Under the pieces are notes generated by a model. That model was not told the DNA's origin. It was given only the letters and a program-made list of their open reading frames with translations, and made no database searches. Positions 33,393 to 41,068 of a stretch of 64,000 bases of DNA are shown piece by piece. The DNA comes from Candidatus Melainabacteria bacterium. GTDB lineage: Bacteria > Cyanobacteriota > Vampirovibrionia > Obscuribacterales > Obscuribacteraceae. Location of the stretch: positions 372,001 to 436,000 of the forward strand of contig JADJWK010000001.1 of NCBI GenBank assembly GCA_016716405.1, written 5' to 3'. Within the stretch, counting starts at the first letter, position 1. Every line of letters begins with the position of its first letter. Made by a program: the position numbers and the translations under genes.

Positions 33393-33815
33393 ATGAACCA
33401 AGAAACTCCCATGATCAACGCCAGCTCCAATGCCGACACCCTTGTGAAGGCAAGCGTCTCTCATGCCGTCTTCCTCGGCGCCCTCACCAACCTCTTCCAC
33501 TGGTTCCAGGAAGCGGTCGCCGGCTACGAAGCCAAGGCTGACATGGACAAAAAACTCGCCGAGCTCGCCGAGGTCATCAAGGCGGACCCCGACATGCCCG
33601 AGCGCCTGCAAGCGGAATGGAGCGCCTACGCCAGGACCCTCCAGAGCGCTTATCAGAGCTTCGGCCGAGATGTGGTGCACAAGCTCGGGTTCGATGAGCC
33701 GGCACAGGTTCGCAACCTCGCTCTCTCCATCGCCCGCGGCGCCTTCGAGCAGACCCGCCTGCGCTCCCGCAATCTGTTGATCGACCGGATCGAAGGAACC
33801 CTGGCGGCCCGCTGA
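33393..33815 (+). CDS. Hypothetical helical protein
   Basis: 140 residues, SD AAAGGA 8 nt before the ATG, no signal peptide. Predicted all-helical: NADTLVKASVSHAVFLGALT, KKLAELAEVIKADPDMPERL and a C-terminus rich in Arg/Glu. Codons are strongly biased toward GCC, CTC and GAG like the 25.5-31.7 kb operon, hinting at high expression. It is a single-gene unit between two terminators. No family is recognised. Confidence 0.6.
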   Translation: MNQETPMINASSNADTLVKASVSHAVFLGALTNLFHWFQEAVAGYEAKADMDKKLAELAEVIKADPDMPERLQAEWSAYARTLQSAYQSFGRDVVHKLGFDEPAQVRNLALSIARGAFEQTRLRSRNLLIDRIEGTLAAR

Positions 33816-33850
33816 TAGTCGTCGGCTGATCAACGCTATCCAAACTTTCG

Positions 33851-33880
33851 AGACAGAAGCCGGGCAACCGGCTTCTGTCT
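33851..33880 (+). terminator. 13-bp perfect hairpin
   Basis: AGACAGAAGCCGG-GCAA-CCGGCTTCTGTCT followed by ATCTTATTTC lies 35 bp after the stop of the gene at 33393-33815. Likely intrinsic terminator. Confidence 0.8.
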
Positions 33881-33990
33881 ATCTTATTTCATGCAATTTT
33901 CGCTATATTTTATAGTATTTTATCGGACAACAGAGACCGCATCCGTAAATGGCCGAAGCGGTCACTCTAAACAGGGTCGCAACACTTGAA

Positions 33991-34044
33991 TGATATCTTT
34001 TGAGGAATAATTTTCGGTCGTTTTTGATTCCTCAAAAGATATCA
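33991..34044. repeat. 18-bp perfect inverted repeat covering a gene's stop codon
   Basis: TGATATCTTTTGAGGAAT (33991-34008) and ATTCCTCAAAAGATATCA (34027-34044) pair perfectly around an 18-nt loop. The right arm holds the last codons and stop of the minus-strand PLD-HTH gene. A third related copy, GATATCAATTTGAGG, is at about 34058. It may be a bidirectional terminator or operator sites. Confidence 0.7.
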
Positions 34045-34799
34045 TGAGACGATTTGATAGCGTTTGAGATATCAATTTGAGGGACCATCGACTCATGAAT
34101 GCGCCGGTCGGTCGCCGGGATAAGAAAAGATGGCAGGAGTCGGCAATCCATCTCGAGGACCCGGCATAACCGTTCGATTGTACTCAATCGGCAATCAAGC
34201 ATTCCTTGCTCAATCCTCGACACTTTCGATTGACTAAGACCAGCTCGCCGGGCAACCTCCCTCTGACTCATTTCGAGCATCTTCCTCCTTTTCAAGATCA
34301 AGAGCCCAAGATTCGATCGGACACCTCCGCCACCAGACAAACGGCAACATTGGGAGCAAGTCTGCAGGCCGTGTCTGGCTACGACCTGGTGCACTTTGCC
34401 AGTCTCCACCCAGCGATTCATGCGCTCGCTCGAATCACGATAGCTAAGGGGATTCAAGCTACCTTCCCAAAAGATACTTTCGTCGATGACCACCAGCTTC
34501 TCGTGAATAGCCGGGCGTAGATTGACATGAACACCAATAGAATTCAAATTGCTTATGGCAAGATCGAGAGAATTGCATCTATCCATGTACTCGGTCTCGC
34601 TGCAATAGCGAGAATCAATCTGGCGTACAAATGCGCAAACACGAACTCCCCTGTCCACGCAGTCGGCTAGAAGAGAGCGAAGAGAATTTACTCGTCGATT
34701 CGTCAAGAACGGACTCTGAATGAGGATAAGAGATCGCGACTTCTTGAAGTCCTGGTCAAGTTGAGGGTAAAAGCTCTTGTGGTCGAATACTGCGTGCAT
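34032..34799 (-). CDS. PLD-like nuclease domain fused to XRE-type HTH
   Basis: 255 residues. The N-terminal half (about 1-145) is a single phospholipase-D-fold domain: beta strand SLILIQSPF, then an HxKxxxxD motif with H99, K101 and D106 in IHEKLVVIDESIFWEGSLNP, including the downstream SLN. PLD nucleases need two HKD motifs, so this would act as a dimer. Residues 164-222 are an XRE helix-turn-helix (MSQREVARRAGLSQSKVSRIEQG). A CSQCC cluster lies between the domains. The helicase-associated PLD domain is the closest fold type by pattern. The fusion suggests a DNA-sequence-guided or self-regulated nuclease. The SD is weak. Confidence 0.75.
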   Translation of the reverse strand: MHAVFDHKSFYPQLDQDFKKSRSLILIQSPFLTNRRVNSLRSLLADCVDRGVRVCAFVRQIDSRYCSETEYMDRCNSLDLAISNLNSIGVHVNLRPAIHEKLVVIDESIFWEGSLNPLSYRDSSERMNRWVETGKVHQVVARHGLQTCSQCCRLSGGGGVRSNLGLLILKRRKMLEMSQREVARRAGLSQSKVSRIEQGMLDCRLSTIERLCRVLEMDCRLLPSFLIPATDRRIHESMVPQIDISNAIKSSHDIF

Positions 34800-34910
34800 C
34801 CCTGGTTTCTTCTCTGCAGGCTGCTGGAACTCAATAACAATCTAACCTGGATCCAGTTCTGTACAACTACTTGACGCATGAATCCGGGAATAGCCTGGGG
34901 TCGAAAATAT

Positions 34911-34990
34911 ACTTCAGACCTTCAGAACTTCAGACTTCCAACTTCAGACTTCCAACTTCAGACTTCAGACCTCCAACTTCCGACTTCAGA
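34911..34990. repeat. Short imperfect tandem repeat (ACTTCAGACTTCC units)
   Basis: About 80 bp consist of permutations of ACTTCAGAC and CTTCCAACTTCAGA with a 7-14-bp period. No protein-coding logic is seen. It lies in the gap between the PLD-HTH gene (start 34799) and the end of the YkgJ gene (35078). Confidence 0.85.
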
Positions 34991-35077
34991 AGGTTTTTAC
35001 GTTCTTGTATAGTAGGTGCGAGAAAGAAAGCGAGAAGGAAACAGGGGTCGCCTGAATCCTTCTCGAAAGCCCGAGAG

Positions 35078-35344
35078 CTAGACCGCCTCCAGGGGAGAGG
35101 TCGCCTTCTCGAGCAGGGCGATGAGGCTGAAAGCCTCATCCCGACTGCCACCGCAGATGTCGAGGCTCGGCTGGAAGCGCGAGCAGATCTCCGGTCGCTC
35201 GGGCTTGCCGAAGAGCGCGCAGAGATTGTTCCTCGTCAGATGCGGGCAGGTGACGCCGGCCGGCTTGCCTTGCGGCAATCCGGGGATGGGAGAGGAAATC
35301 GAGATAGCGGTGCAGCACGCACCGCAGTCGCGCCGACAATCCAT
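35078..35344 (-). CDS. YkgJ-family cysteine-cluster protein
   Basis: 88 residues, MDCRRDCGACCTAISISSP. The Cys pattern CxxxCxxCC at the N-terminus, then CPHL, C in NLCALF and C in EICSRFQPS, is that of the YkgJ/UPF0153 zinc- or iron-chelating family. Length is normal for the short members. The SD AAGGA lies within the leader. A strong hairpin separates it from the upstream minus-strand gene, so it is probably its own unit or an attenuated operon member. The biochemical role is unknown for the family. Confidence 0.8.
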   Translation of the reverse strand: MDCRRDCGACCTAISISSPIPGLPQGKPAGVTCPHLTRNNLCALFGKPERPEICSRFQPSLDICGGSRDEAFSLIALLEKATSPLEAV

Positions 35345-35383
35345 GTCCCTGGTTCCTTCTCTTTATTGGGAAAGAAAGAGCCC

Positions 35384-35410
35384 GGGTGGCTGGCATCATG
35401 CCAGCCACCC
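35384..35410 (-). terminator. Hairpin between minus-strand genes
   Basis: GGGTGGCTGGC-ATCAT-GCCAGCCACCC, perfect 11-bp stem (extendable). On the minus strand it is followed by GGGCTCTTTCTTT. It terminates or attenuates transcription from the 35940 gene before YkgJ. Confidence 0.7.
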
Positions 35411-35448
35411 GTGCCCGGTGAAACTTCAGTCGTCAAACGGCAGTCCGG

Positions 35449-35940
35449 TCAGAACAGCTTGAGCTGTACCGGCACCTGCCGCTCGGCTTGCTGCGCCTCT
35501 CCACGCCCTTCGGCGGGAAGAGTGCCAGTTCTGCCGGTCTCAGCCTGCCTGGCGGCGAGCGTCGGCGCATCCACCTTGATGGTGGAGACGACGCCGAAGC
35601 TGCCTTCCTTGAAGTAAGCGGACCTGCCCTTCAGGTCGTAGACACTCCTGAGCACGTCAGAGAGCTTGCGGCGGCGCTCGTCGAAGCTGTCGTAGCGCGC
35701 ATGGTCTCCGGACACGAAATTGAGCCGGAATGTGCGCCACTTCTTGCCGTCGAAGATCGCTGCTCGAAACTGCCCCTGACCGCCGGTGTTCCCACGACCA
35801 TGCTTGAGGTGGCTCCACAGTTTGATGTCACCTGCGGTGGCACTGCCCCGGAGCTCCATAGAGGGACGCTCGTCGGCAAGACCACCGGTCAGATGCACCC
35901 GACCGCTGAGCACGATGGGATCTCGCGCTTGTCTGGTCAT
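35449..35940 (-). CDS. Hypothetical protein
   Basis: 163 residues from the ATG at 35940 (MTRQARDPIVLSGRVHLTGG; AAGGAT upstream). The first 120 residues look beta-rich (IVLSGRVHL, QGQFRAAIFDGKKWRTFRLNFV) and suggest a small beta-barrel or sandwich. The C-terminus is Ala/Gln/Glu-rich and probably disordered, ending VPVQLKLF. The terminal QLKLF resembles a sliding-clamp-binding peptide (QxxLxLF-like), a suggestion only. It lies 90 bp after the AAA+ gene on the same strand, separated by a possible GCCGGCG hairpin. Confidence 0.55.
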   Translation of the reverse strand: MTRQARDPIVLSGRVHLTGGLADERPSMELRGSATAGDIKLWSHLKHGRGNTGGQGQFRAAIFDGKKWRTFRLNFVSGDHARYDSFDERRRKLSDVLRSVYDLKGRSAYFKEGSFGVVSTIKVDAPTLAARQAETGRTGTLPAEGRGEAQQAERQVPVQLKLF

Positions 35941-36029
35941 ATGCGATCCTTCTGTTATCAGGTTGAACAAAAGAACAGCCGGCGACGGTTCGACCGCCGC
36001 CGGCTCCGTTACCCCCGGAGCTCGCTCGC

Positions 36030-37496
36030 TCAGGCGGCCTTCTCCTCGTCGATGCGCTTCACGGTCACCTCGGGATAGGTCTCCCTCAGCAACTCGATCT
36101 GCTCATCCACTCCACGCACGTAGAACTCCAGGCTGAAAGGCGGCTCCTCCGTTTCCATCACGGTCTTCACCACCTTCAGCCCGAAGATTGCCGTCATGTC
36201 GTGCTGCAGCGGGCCAGCCGTCTCGGCCAGAGCCCTGTGGCCCTTTGCCCTGACGCTCACGCAGTAGAGCAGCTTCTCCTTCTTGCTCGCCGCCATCTCG
36301 GCACGAGCCAGGCGGCGCTGCATACCGAGCTTGGCACCAGCGCCGCGCTCGCCCACCACCACCATCTGGTCGGCAGCCGACGTTGTTCCCCCGTCTTCGA
36401 CGAGGTAGAACGACAGCCCCTCGTTACCTTCCTCATGAGTGATCTCGACGAGATCGCCCAGAGAGATGGAGTTCTTGGTGAGCTCGCCACCGAGCGGCTG
36501 CTCGATGTAGCGGTTGATTGCCCTGCTGATGCCGCGAGCGGAGTCACTGCCCCTGGTCGCCTGGGCGAACAGGAACTTGCGGGCAGCCTCGTCGACGGTG
36601 ATGTCGAACTGCTGTCCGCGAGGCAGCTCGTCTTGAATGCGGCGCACGAACAGCCCGATATGCACGTCGAGGATGGCGCGCAGATCGTCCTTGCCGAGCT
36701 TCTGAGCGATGACGACCTCGTCGATACGGTCGATGAACTCCGGAGCATAGCGATTCTCCAGAACTCCCTTCACCGTGCTTTCGATGTCGTCCTGGCTGAC
36801 CACCTTCACACCGGCGTGGAAGCCGATGCTCCGACCCAGCTTGGACAGCTCGAAAGCCGCCACGTTGCCGGTCAGGAAGATGATGCAGTCACGGAAGTCG
36901 GTGGGCTCGTTGGAGCCGAGGTCCACCTGACCTTCGTACATGATGCTCAGCAGCACATGCTCGAGGTCCTCGGACGCCTTCTCGATCTCGTCGAAGACGA
37001 GCACCGAAACCGGCACGTCGGAACCCTTGCGGGACGCCACGATGTTGTGACGGGAAAGACGAGCCGACGGGTCGATCTGGCTCGGCTTCAGGGCAGCCGC
37101 CTTGTCCGGGTCGCGATGGCCGACGTAGGACGGCGGGGCTCCCAGGAGCTGGGAGATGCGATGCTTTTCCTTGTAGGCACCGCACGGGATGCGGATCAGA
37201 GCCTCTTCGTCCTGGTGGAGGAACTTCGACACCATGGAAGGGGTGAGGGTCTTACCGGTACCGCGCTGGCCGAGCAGGAACACCACGTAGATGGGCCGCT
37301 TCTTGTTGCGCAGCGGGTTGAAGGCCTGACGGTAGGCGCGGCCTGCGACGCCGACGAGACCGGGCTGACCGACGATGTTTCCGTTCATGAAATCCATCAT
37401 CGCCTGCTCGCGATCGTTCGGCACGTTCACTTCCAGAAGCCTGCGGACCTTGCGTCCGGGCTCATGGATCTTGGTTTTCTGTCGTTTCGTAGTCAT
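36030..37496 (-). CDS. Single-ring ClpB-D2-like AAA+ ATPase, paralogue A
   Basis: 488 residues from the ATG at 37496 (GGAG 6 nt upstream; a TTG two codons earlier is rejected). Walker A is GQRGTGKT (76-83), pore-type loop GAPPSYVG (about 119-126), Walker B VLVFDE (165-170), sensor region FLTGNVA and arginine finger PEFIDRID (about 252-259). Between the GAPPSYVG loop and Walker B there is an insertion of about 30 residues (SQIDPSARLSRHNIVASRKG) absent from ClpA/B. After the small AAA domain comes a C-terminal domain of about 130 residues of unknown type. It is paralogous to 45822-47291. It is probably a hexameric remodeller; substrate unknown. Confidence 0.8.
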   Translation of the reverse strand: MTTKRQKTKIHEPGRKVRRLLEVNVPNDREQAMMDFMNGNIVGQPGLVGVAGRAYRQAFNPLRNKKRPIYVVFLLGQRGTGKTLTPSMVSKFLHQDEEALIRIPCGAYKEKHRISQLLGAPPSYVGHRDPDKAAALKPSQIDPSARLSRHNIVASRKGSDVPVSVLVFDEIEKASEDLEHVLLSIMYEGQVDLGSNEPTDFRDCIIFLTGNVAAFELSKLGRSIGFHAGVKVVSQDDIESTVKGVLENRYAPEFIDRIDEVVIAQKLGKDDLRAILDVHIGLFVRRIQDELPRGQQFDITVDEAARKFLFAQATRGSDSARGISRAINRYIEQPLGGELTKNSISLGDLVEITHEEGNEGLSFYLVEDGGTTSAADQMVVVGERGAGAKLGMQRRLARAEMAASKKEKLLYCVSVRAKGHRALAETAGPLQHDMTAIFGLKVVKTVMETEEPPFSLEFYVRGVDEQIELLRETYPEVTVKRIDEEKAA

Positions 37497-37707
37497 GGTC
37501 AACTCCTAACTTTAATTGCCGGCGTGCATGGCCGGCGGGTTTGGAAAAGAGTCGACCACCGTCGGAAGTGACGGCAGCCGACCGGCGCCTGTTGAGGGTA
37601 TGCACTGTCACCCTCCGGCATGGCACCATTTACAGAACTTCGTCCCGCGATCTTGCATGCGGCGATAGCCCTCTTTTCCAAAAGAAGGAGTTATCGACCG
37701 ACGCCAG

Positions 37708-37737
37708 GACACCATGCCCCGCAAGGGGCACGGTGTC
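37708..37737 (-). terminator. Hairpin between CYTH and AAA+ genes
   Basis: GACACCATGCCCC-GCAA-GGGGCACGGTGTC, 13-bp stem with one mismatch. It lies after the stop of the minus-strand CYTH gene. Confidence 0.65.
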
Positions 37738-37829
37738 TGCCATTGCTGGCCCGCGAGAGTGCTACTAACCGGAGGCGAGGCTTCCCATTTTCCTGGTCGT
37801 CGACTCCCTCCGGCTAGCTCATGGAAGCG

Positions 37830-38495
37830 CTACTCCTTTCGAGAAAGGCGCAGCATCTCCATGTACGAAGGCGCCACCTCGCGGTTGGCGCCTCCGAGCA
37901 GCTCGGCGGTGACGTCTTCGACCAGACTACGGGCCCCGGCGACATCTTCTTGCCGCCGGGCGATGACCTCTACCTCGAGATACGGACCCGAGTATGACCC
38001 GAGACCGGTTACGCGATCGAGCGCGACGGTGACGGAAAGCTCTCCCCGATAGCGGCGCTTACGGTACTCCGTGCGCTTTTTCGAGAATGAGAGCAGGTCA
38101 CCGCCTGCAAGCCTCCGACCCAGACTCAAGAAGCAGCCGCGGGTGAGCTCGTCGAAGGGATCGCTCTCACGCTCTTCGCGCTCGCGTCCGCCTTCGACTT
38201 CCACCCAGGTCTTCATGGTCAGAACCGTCGACTTGCCGTCTCGACCGACAATATCACGAATCCGAATCATGTCGGACTCGACCTCGGCCGGGATGAACGT
38301 GTCCGTTATCTCGACCTCGGGAACCCTGTCGAATCCGGACTCCGTGAGGACTCCGGGCAGGCTGCTCATCTCCTTTTCGGAAAGCCGATACTTTCGCTCG
38401 ACTTCGAACTGGAACGAGACCTCTTTCCCTTTCGACAGGCTCAAACGCTGAAGGAATCGCAGGAGCCATCCGAGGACTCCGTTGAGTAGATTCAT
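37830..38495 (-). CDS. CYTH-domain protein (triphosphate-processing fold)
   Basis: 221 residues from the ATG at 38495 (AAGG 8 nt upstream). After a short hydrophobic N-terminus (LLNGVLGWLLRFL) comes the CYTH signature FEVERKYRL (ExExK), then basic strands (MIRIRDI, SKKRTEYRKRRYRGELSVTVALDRV) and the acidic YLEVEV strand. CYTH enzymes (class IV adenylate cyclase, thiamine-triphosphatase, inorganic triphosphatase) bind triphosphates and divalent metals in a tunnel lined by these residues. The N-terminal hydrophobic stretch may tether it to the membrane. It is a single-gene unit; the substrate cannot be told. Confidence 0.75.
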   Translation of the reverse strand: MNLLNGVLGWLLRFLQRLSLSKGKEVSFQFEVERKYRLSEKEMSSLPGVLTESGFDRVPEVEITDTFIPAEVESDMIRIRDIVGRDGKSTVLTMKTWVEVEGGREREERESDPFDELTRGCFLSLGRRLAGGDLLSFSKKRTEYRKRRYRGELSVTVALDRVTGLGSYSGPYLEVEVIARRQEDVAGARSLVEDVTAELLGGANREVAPSYMEMLRLSRKE

Positions 38496-39272
38496 AGGCA
38501 TATCCTTCGAGTGGTTGACGATAAGCCGGCGAGCTCTCATCCACGCTCAGCACGCGAATGAATTATAGGCTCTGGGGTTGAAATAGAAGCTAGATGTGAG
38601 GTTTCTACTCGCCGATAGATTGAAAAGAGGTGATTCGAAACTACACTTGTCAAGAGCTCAAAAGCCATACCGGCCAGGGGCTTAGATTAAACCAGTCAGG
38701 TGGCTTCGACAAGTGTTAAGAGAAAAGTAAAAGCCACTATTGATGAGGCTCTTCAGCGAAAAGCCGTCACCATATGCTCAACACCTGGCACTGATGGAAG
38801 CTGTCATACAGGTCTGAGAGCCGACATCGATAACAGTCGCCAAGCTAGCGAACTCGTCTAATCAAGAGATGCAAAGAATGAAGCCCCTCCACCGGCTACG
38901 ATAGCTGTTAATGATCAAAAGAAGAATTCTATCCCGTAGAGCTTTACTGGCTCTGGAGTCGGTAAACCTGATCTGTTTACCTGTTTGTTAAGCCGTCGCA
39001 ACGATGTCAGTAAATATCTTTCTATAGTCACTATTTGCAGAATGAAGTCTCTGATGTTCCGGTAATAGTTTTAATTGAGGTTTCGCGCGCCCCTGTAGAG
39101 TCTGCAGCAACCACGTCCAGCAAAGACGTGCAATCGCACGGTTTTTACCGAGCGAAGTTGCAGACTGCCCAGCCGCCGGACCGCCGGGATCGCCAGATAC
39201 GAAATCGCCTGTGAGTGTCTCGCTCGAGACAGCAGACGGTTGTTCTCTAACTTAGATAGAAGGAGCCTGACA
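38496..39272. other. Long non-coding gap
   Basis: About 780 bp, visibly lower in GC than its neighbours, with stops in all frames. One inverted repeat, GGTAAAC-CTGATCT-GTTTACC (38961-38981), could be a regulator site. It may be decayed DNA. The patatin gene promoter is expected near its right end. Confidence 0.4.
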
Positions 39273-40157
39273 ATGGCAACTCTAGCAAAGCTGAAGCCGG
39301 CAAAGGCGCCGACACTCTGCGTCGAGCCCCAGGGCTCGCCGCTCGTGCTCGGTGCCGGTGGCTGGAATATCTTCCACCACTTCGGCGTACTCGATTCGCT
39401 TGCTCGTCACGACATCAAGTGCGGGACTGTTGTTGGAGCGTCGGCCGGCAGCACCACTGCCGCTTTCGTAACCAACGGCTACAGCCCCGACCAGCTCGTG
39501 GAAATCTTCCTCGAGATGGCTGACGACAGGCACAATTTCTCGGTTCTCCTGGAAGCCTTCAAGCCCTGCGACCCCATCGCCTTTTCGGTGGGTGGGCTTC
39601 TCTCCCTGGAGCCGTCTTTCCGGAAGATGGTCGAGCGTTATGGTCTGAAGCCCAACAATCGGCTGAAGATCGTGGCCTGCGACTACTTCACTCGCGAGCC
39701 TGTGGTTTTCGAGGGCGAGGACTACGACCTGGCCAAGGCACTTGCCGCCTCCGGCGCGGTGCCAGGCGTGTTCCAGCCTGTCTGGGACATGAGCCACGGT
39801 CGTCCCCGGTTGCTGGTTGATGGTGCCATCTACCACTACAACCCGACCGAGTTCTGCGATGGTCCTGCCATCGTCAGCAAGTTCCGACCCGCAAGCGATC
39901 TTCCCCGCGAATGGAAGACGCCCATGGACCTCTACTTCCACTTCCGCGAGCTGTTCTTCCCGCTGGCTGGCAACAACCGCTACGTCGACCCGGTGAACAA
40001 CCTGGTCATCGAAACCGGATTGCCCCACGTGGCCGGTCTCAACTTCGGACTCTCGAGGGAGACCCTCGTGTCGATGGTCGAAAACGGTCGCAAGATCGCT
40101 GACGAGGTCCTCGACAAGGCCATCGCCGACGGACGTTTCTGCACCGCCGGAGCCTGA
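39273..40157 (+). CDS. Patatin-like phospholipase
   Basis: 294 residues from the ATG at 39273 (SD AAGGAG). The oxyanion Gly-rich turn is LGAGGWNIFHHFGVL, the nucleophile elbow GASAGS (GxSxG) and the catalytic Asp lies in VDGAIYH (DGA). This is a complete Ser-Asp dyad of the patatin family, which hydrolyses acyl esters of lipids. No signal peptide. The gene is strongly codon-biased. It precedes the 3-hydroxybutyrate dehydrogenase gene by 79 bp, with a hairpin in between. A role in lipid or storage-polymer turnover is possible given those neighbours. Confidence 0.85.
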   Translation: MATLAKLKPAKAPTLCVEPQGSPLVLGAGGWNIFHHFGVLDSLARHDIKCGTVVGASAGSTTAAFVTNGYSPDQLVEIFLEMADDRHNFSVLLEAFKPCDPIAFSVGGLLSLEPSFRKMVERYGLKPNNRLKIVACDYFTREPVVFEGEDYDLAKALAASGAVPGVFQPVWDMSHGRPRLLVDGAIYHYNPTEFCDGPAIVSKFRPASDLPREWKTPMDLYFHFRELFFPLAGNNRYVDPVNNLVIETGLPHVAGLNFGLSRETLVSMVENGRKIADEVLDKAIADGRFCTAGA

Positions 40158-40184
40158 GAAGCTGAAGCTGAGAATCTTAGATGA

Positions 40185-40221
40185 GAGAGCGCGGACGCGG
40201 TATCATTACGTCCGCGCTCTC
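40185..40221 (+). terminator. 13-bp perfect GC-rich hairpin in intergenic leader
   Basis: GAGAGCGCGGACG (40185-40197) pairs with CGTCCGCGCTCTC (40209-40221) around an 11-nt loop. It lacks a T-run and ends only 5-8 nt before the SD AAAGGAGG of the next gene, so an attenuator or protein-binding leader is as likely as a terminator. Confidence 0.55.
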
Positions 40222-40236
40222 AGAAAAGGAGGTCTC

Positions 40237-41028
40237 GTGGCCAAGCCACTCGCCAACAAGGTCGCCCTCGTCACAGGTTCGACGAGCGGCATCGGACTCG
40301 GCATCGCCAGCCGCCTGGCTGCGGCTGGCTGTCATGTGATGCTCAACGGCATCGAAACCCCTGCTCAAGCCGCTCCGCTGGTGTCCGGGCTGAAAACCCG
40401 GTCGCGCAGAAAGATTGGCTATCACGGCGCCGACATGAGCAAACCGGACGAGGTGGCCGACCTGGTCGACGCGACAGTGCGCGACCTGGGCGGTCTCGAT
40501 ATCCTCGTCAACAATGCAGGCATCCAGTACACCGCCTGCGTAGAAGATTTCCCCGTGGCGAAATGGGACGCCATCATCGGCATCAACCTCTCGTCGTCTT
40601 TCCACACCATGCGCAAAGCCGTACCGGTCATGCGCAAGGCTGGATGGGGAAGAATCATCAACATCGCTTCCACCCACGGTCTCGTGGCATCGGTCAACAA
40701 GGCAGCTTATGTAGCCGCCAAGCACGGAGTTATCGGTCTCACCAAAGTGGTGGCGCTCGAGACCGCCGAATCGGGTATCACCGTCAACGCGGTCTGCCCG
40801 GGCTGGGTGCGTACTCCCCTGGTGGAGAAGCAGATTGACGACCTCGCCTCGGCTGAGTCGATCAGCAAGGACGATGCCGTCATCAAGCTGCTTGCCGCCA
40901 AGCAGCCGAGCAAGCGGTTCACCGAGGTCGACCAGCTTGGCGACCTGGTGGTCTTTCTCTGCTCGGAGGCAGCCGCCAATATGACCGGCATCGCCATCCC
41001 GGTGGATGGAGGCTGGACGGCTCAGTAA
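40237..41028 (+). CDS. bdhA: 3-hydroxybutyrate dehydrogenase (SDR)
   Basis: 263 residues, GTG start with SD AAAGGAGG. NAD-binding TGSTSGIGLG, NNAGIQYTACVEDFP, catalytic Ser in NIASTHGLVAS, YVAAKHG (YxxxK), then the PGWVRTPLV segment. The IQxxxxxEdFPxxxWdxiiainLsssFhtxrxaxPxMrxxgWGRIiNIAStHGLVAS pattern is diagnostic for D-3-hydroxybutyrate dehydrogenase, which interconverts 3-hydroxybutyrate and acetoacetate in PHB or ketone-body metabolism. The MaoC-type hydratase domain in the next gene would fit the same acyl metabolism. Confidence 0.88.
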   Translation: MAKPLANKVALVTGSTSGIGLGIASRLAAAGCHVMLNGIETPAQAAPLVSGLKTRSRRKIGYHGADMSKPDEVADLVDATVRDLGGLDILVNNAGIQYTACVEDFPVAKWDAIIGINLSSSFHTMRKAVPVMRKAGWGRIINIASTHGLVASVNKAAYVAAKHGVIGLTKVVALETAESGITVNAVCPGWVRTPLVEKQIDDLASAESISKDDAVIKLLAAKQPSKRFTEVDQLGDLVVFLCSEAAANMTGIAIPVDGGWTAQ

Positions 41029-41068
41029 AGCCGCTCCTCAGGATCAACTCAAGGGTAAGAGGCTCGCC

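Noticed and set aside
34911..34990. CRISPR or att site
   Set aside because: Units are short, irregular and without spacers; no cas genes or integrase are nearby.
36201..37571. A 456-codon open frame on the plus strand opposite AAA+ paralogue A
   Set aside because: Composition is that of an antisense shadow (runs of Leu/Val/Asp/His from the third codon position of the real gene), no SD, no family pattern.
39240..39272. Upstream TTG start for the patatin gene
   Set aside because: The ATG at 39273 has a clear AAGGAG SD at correct spacing; the TTG has none.
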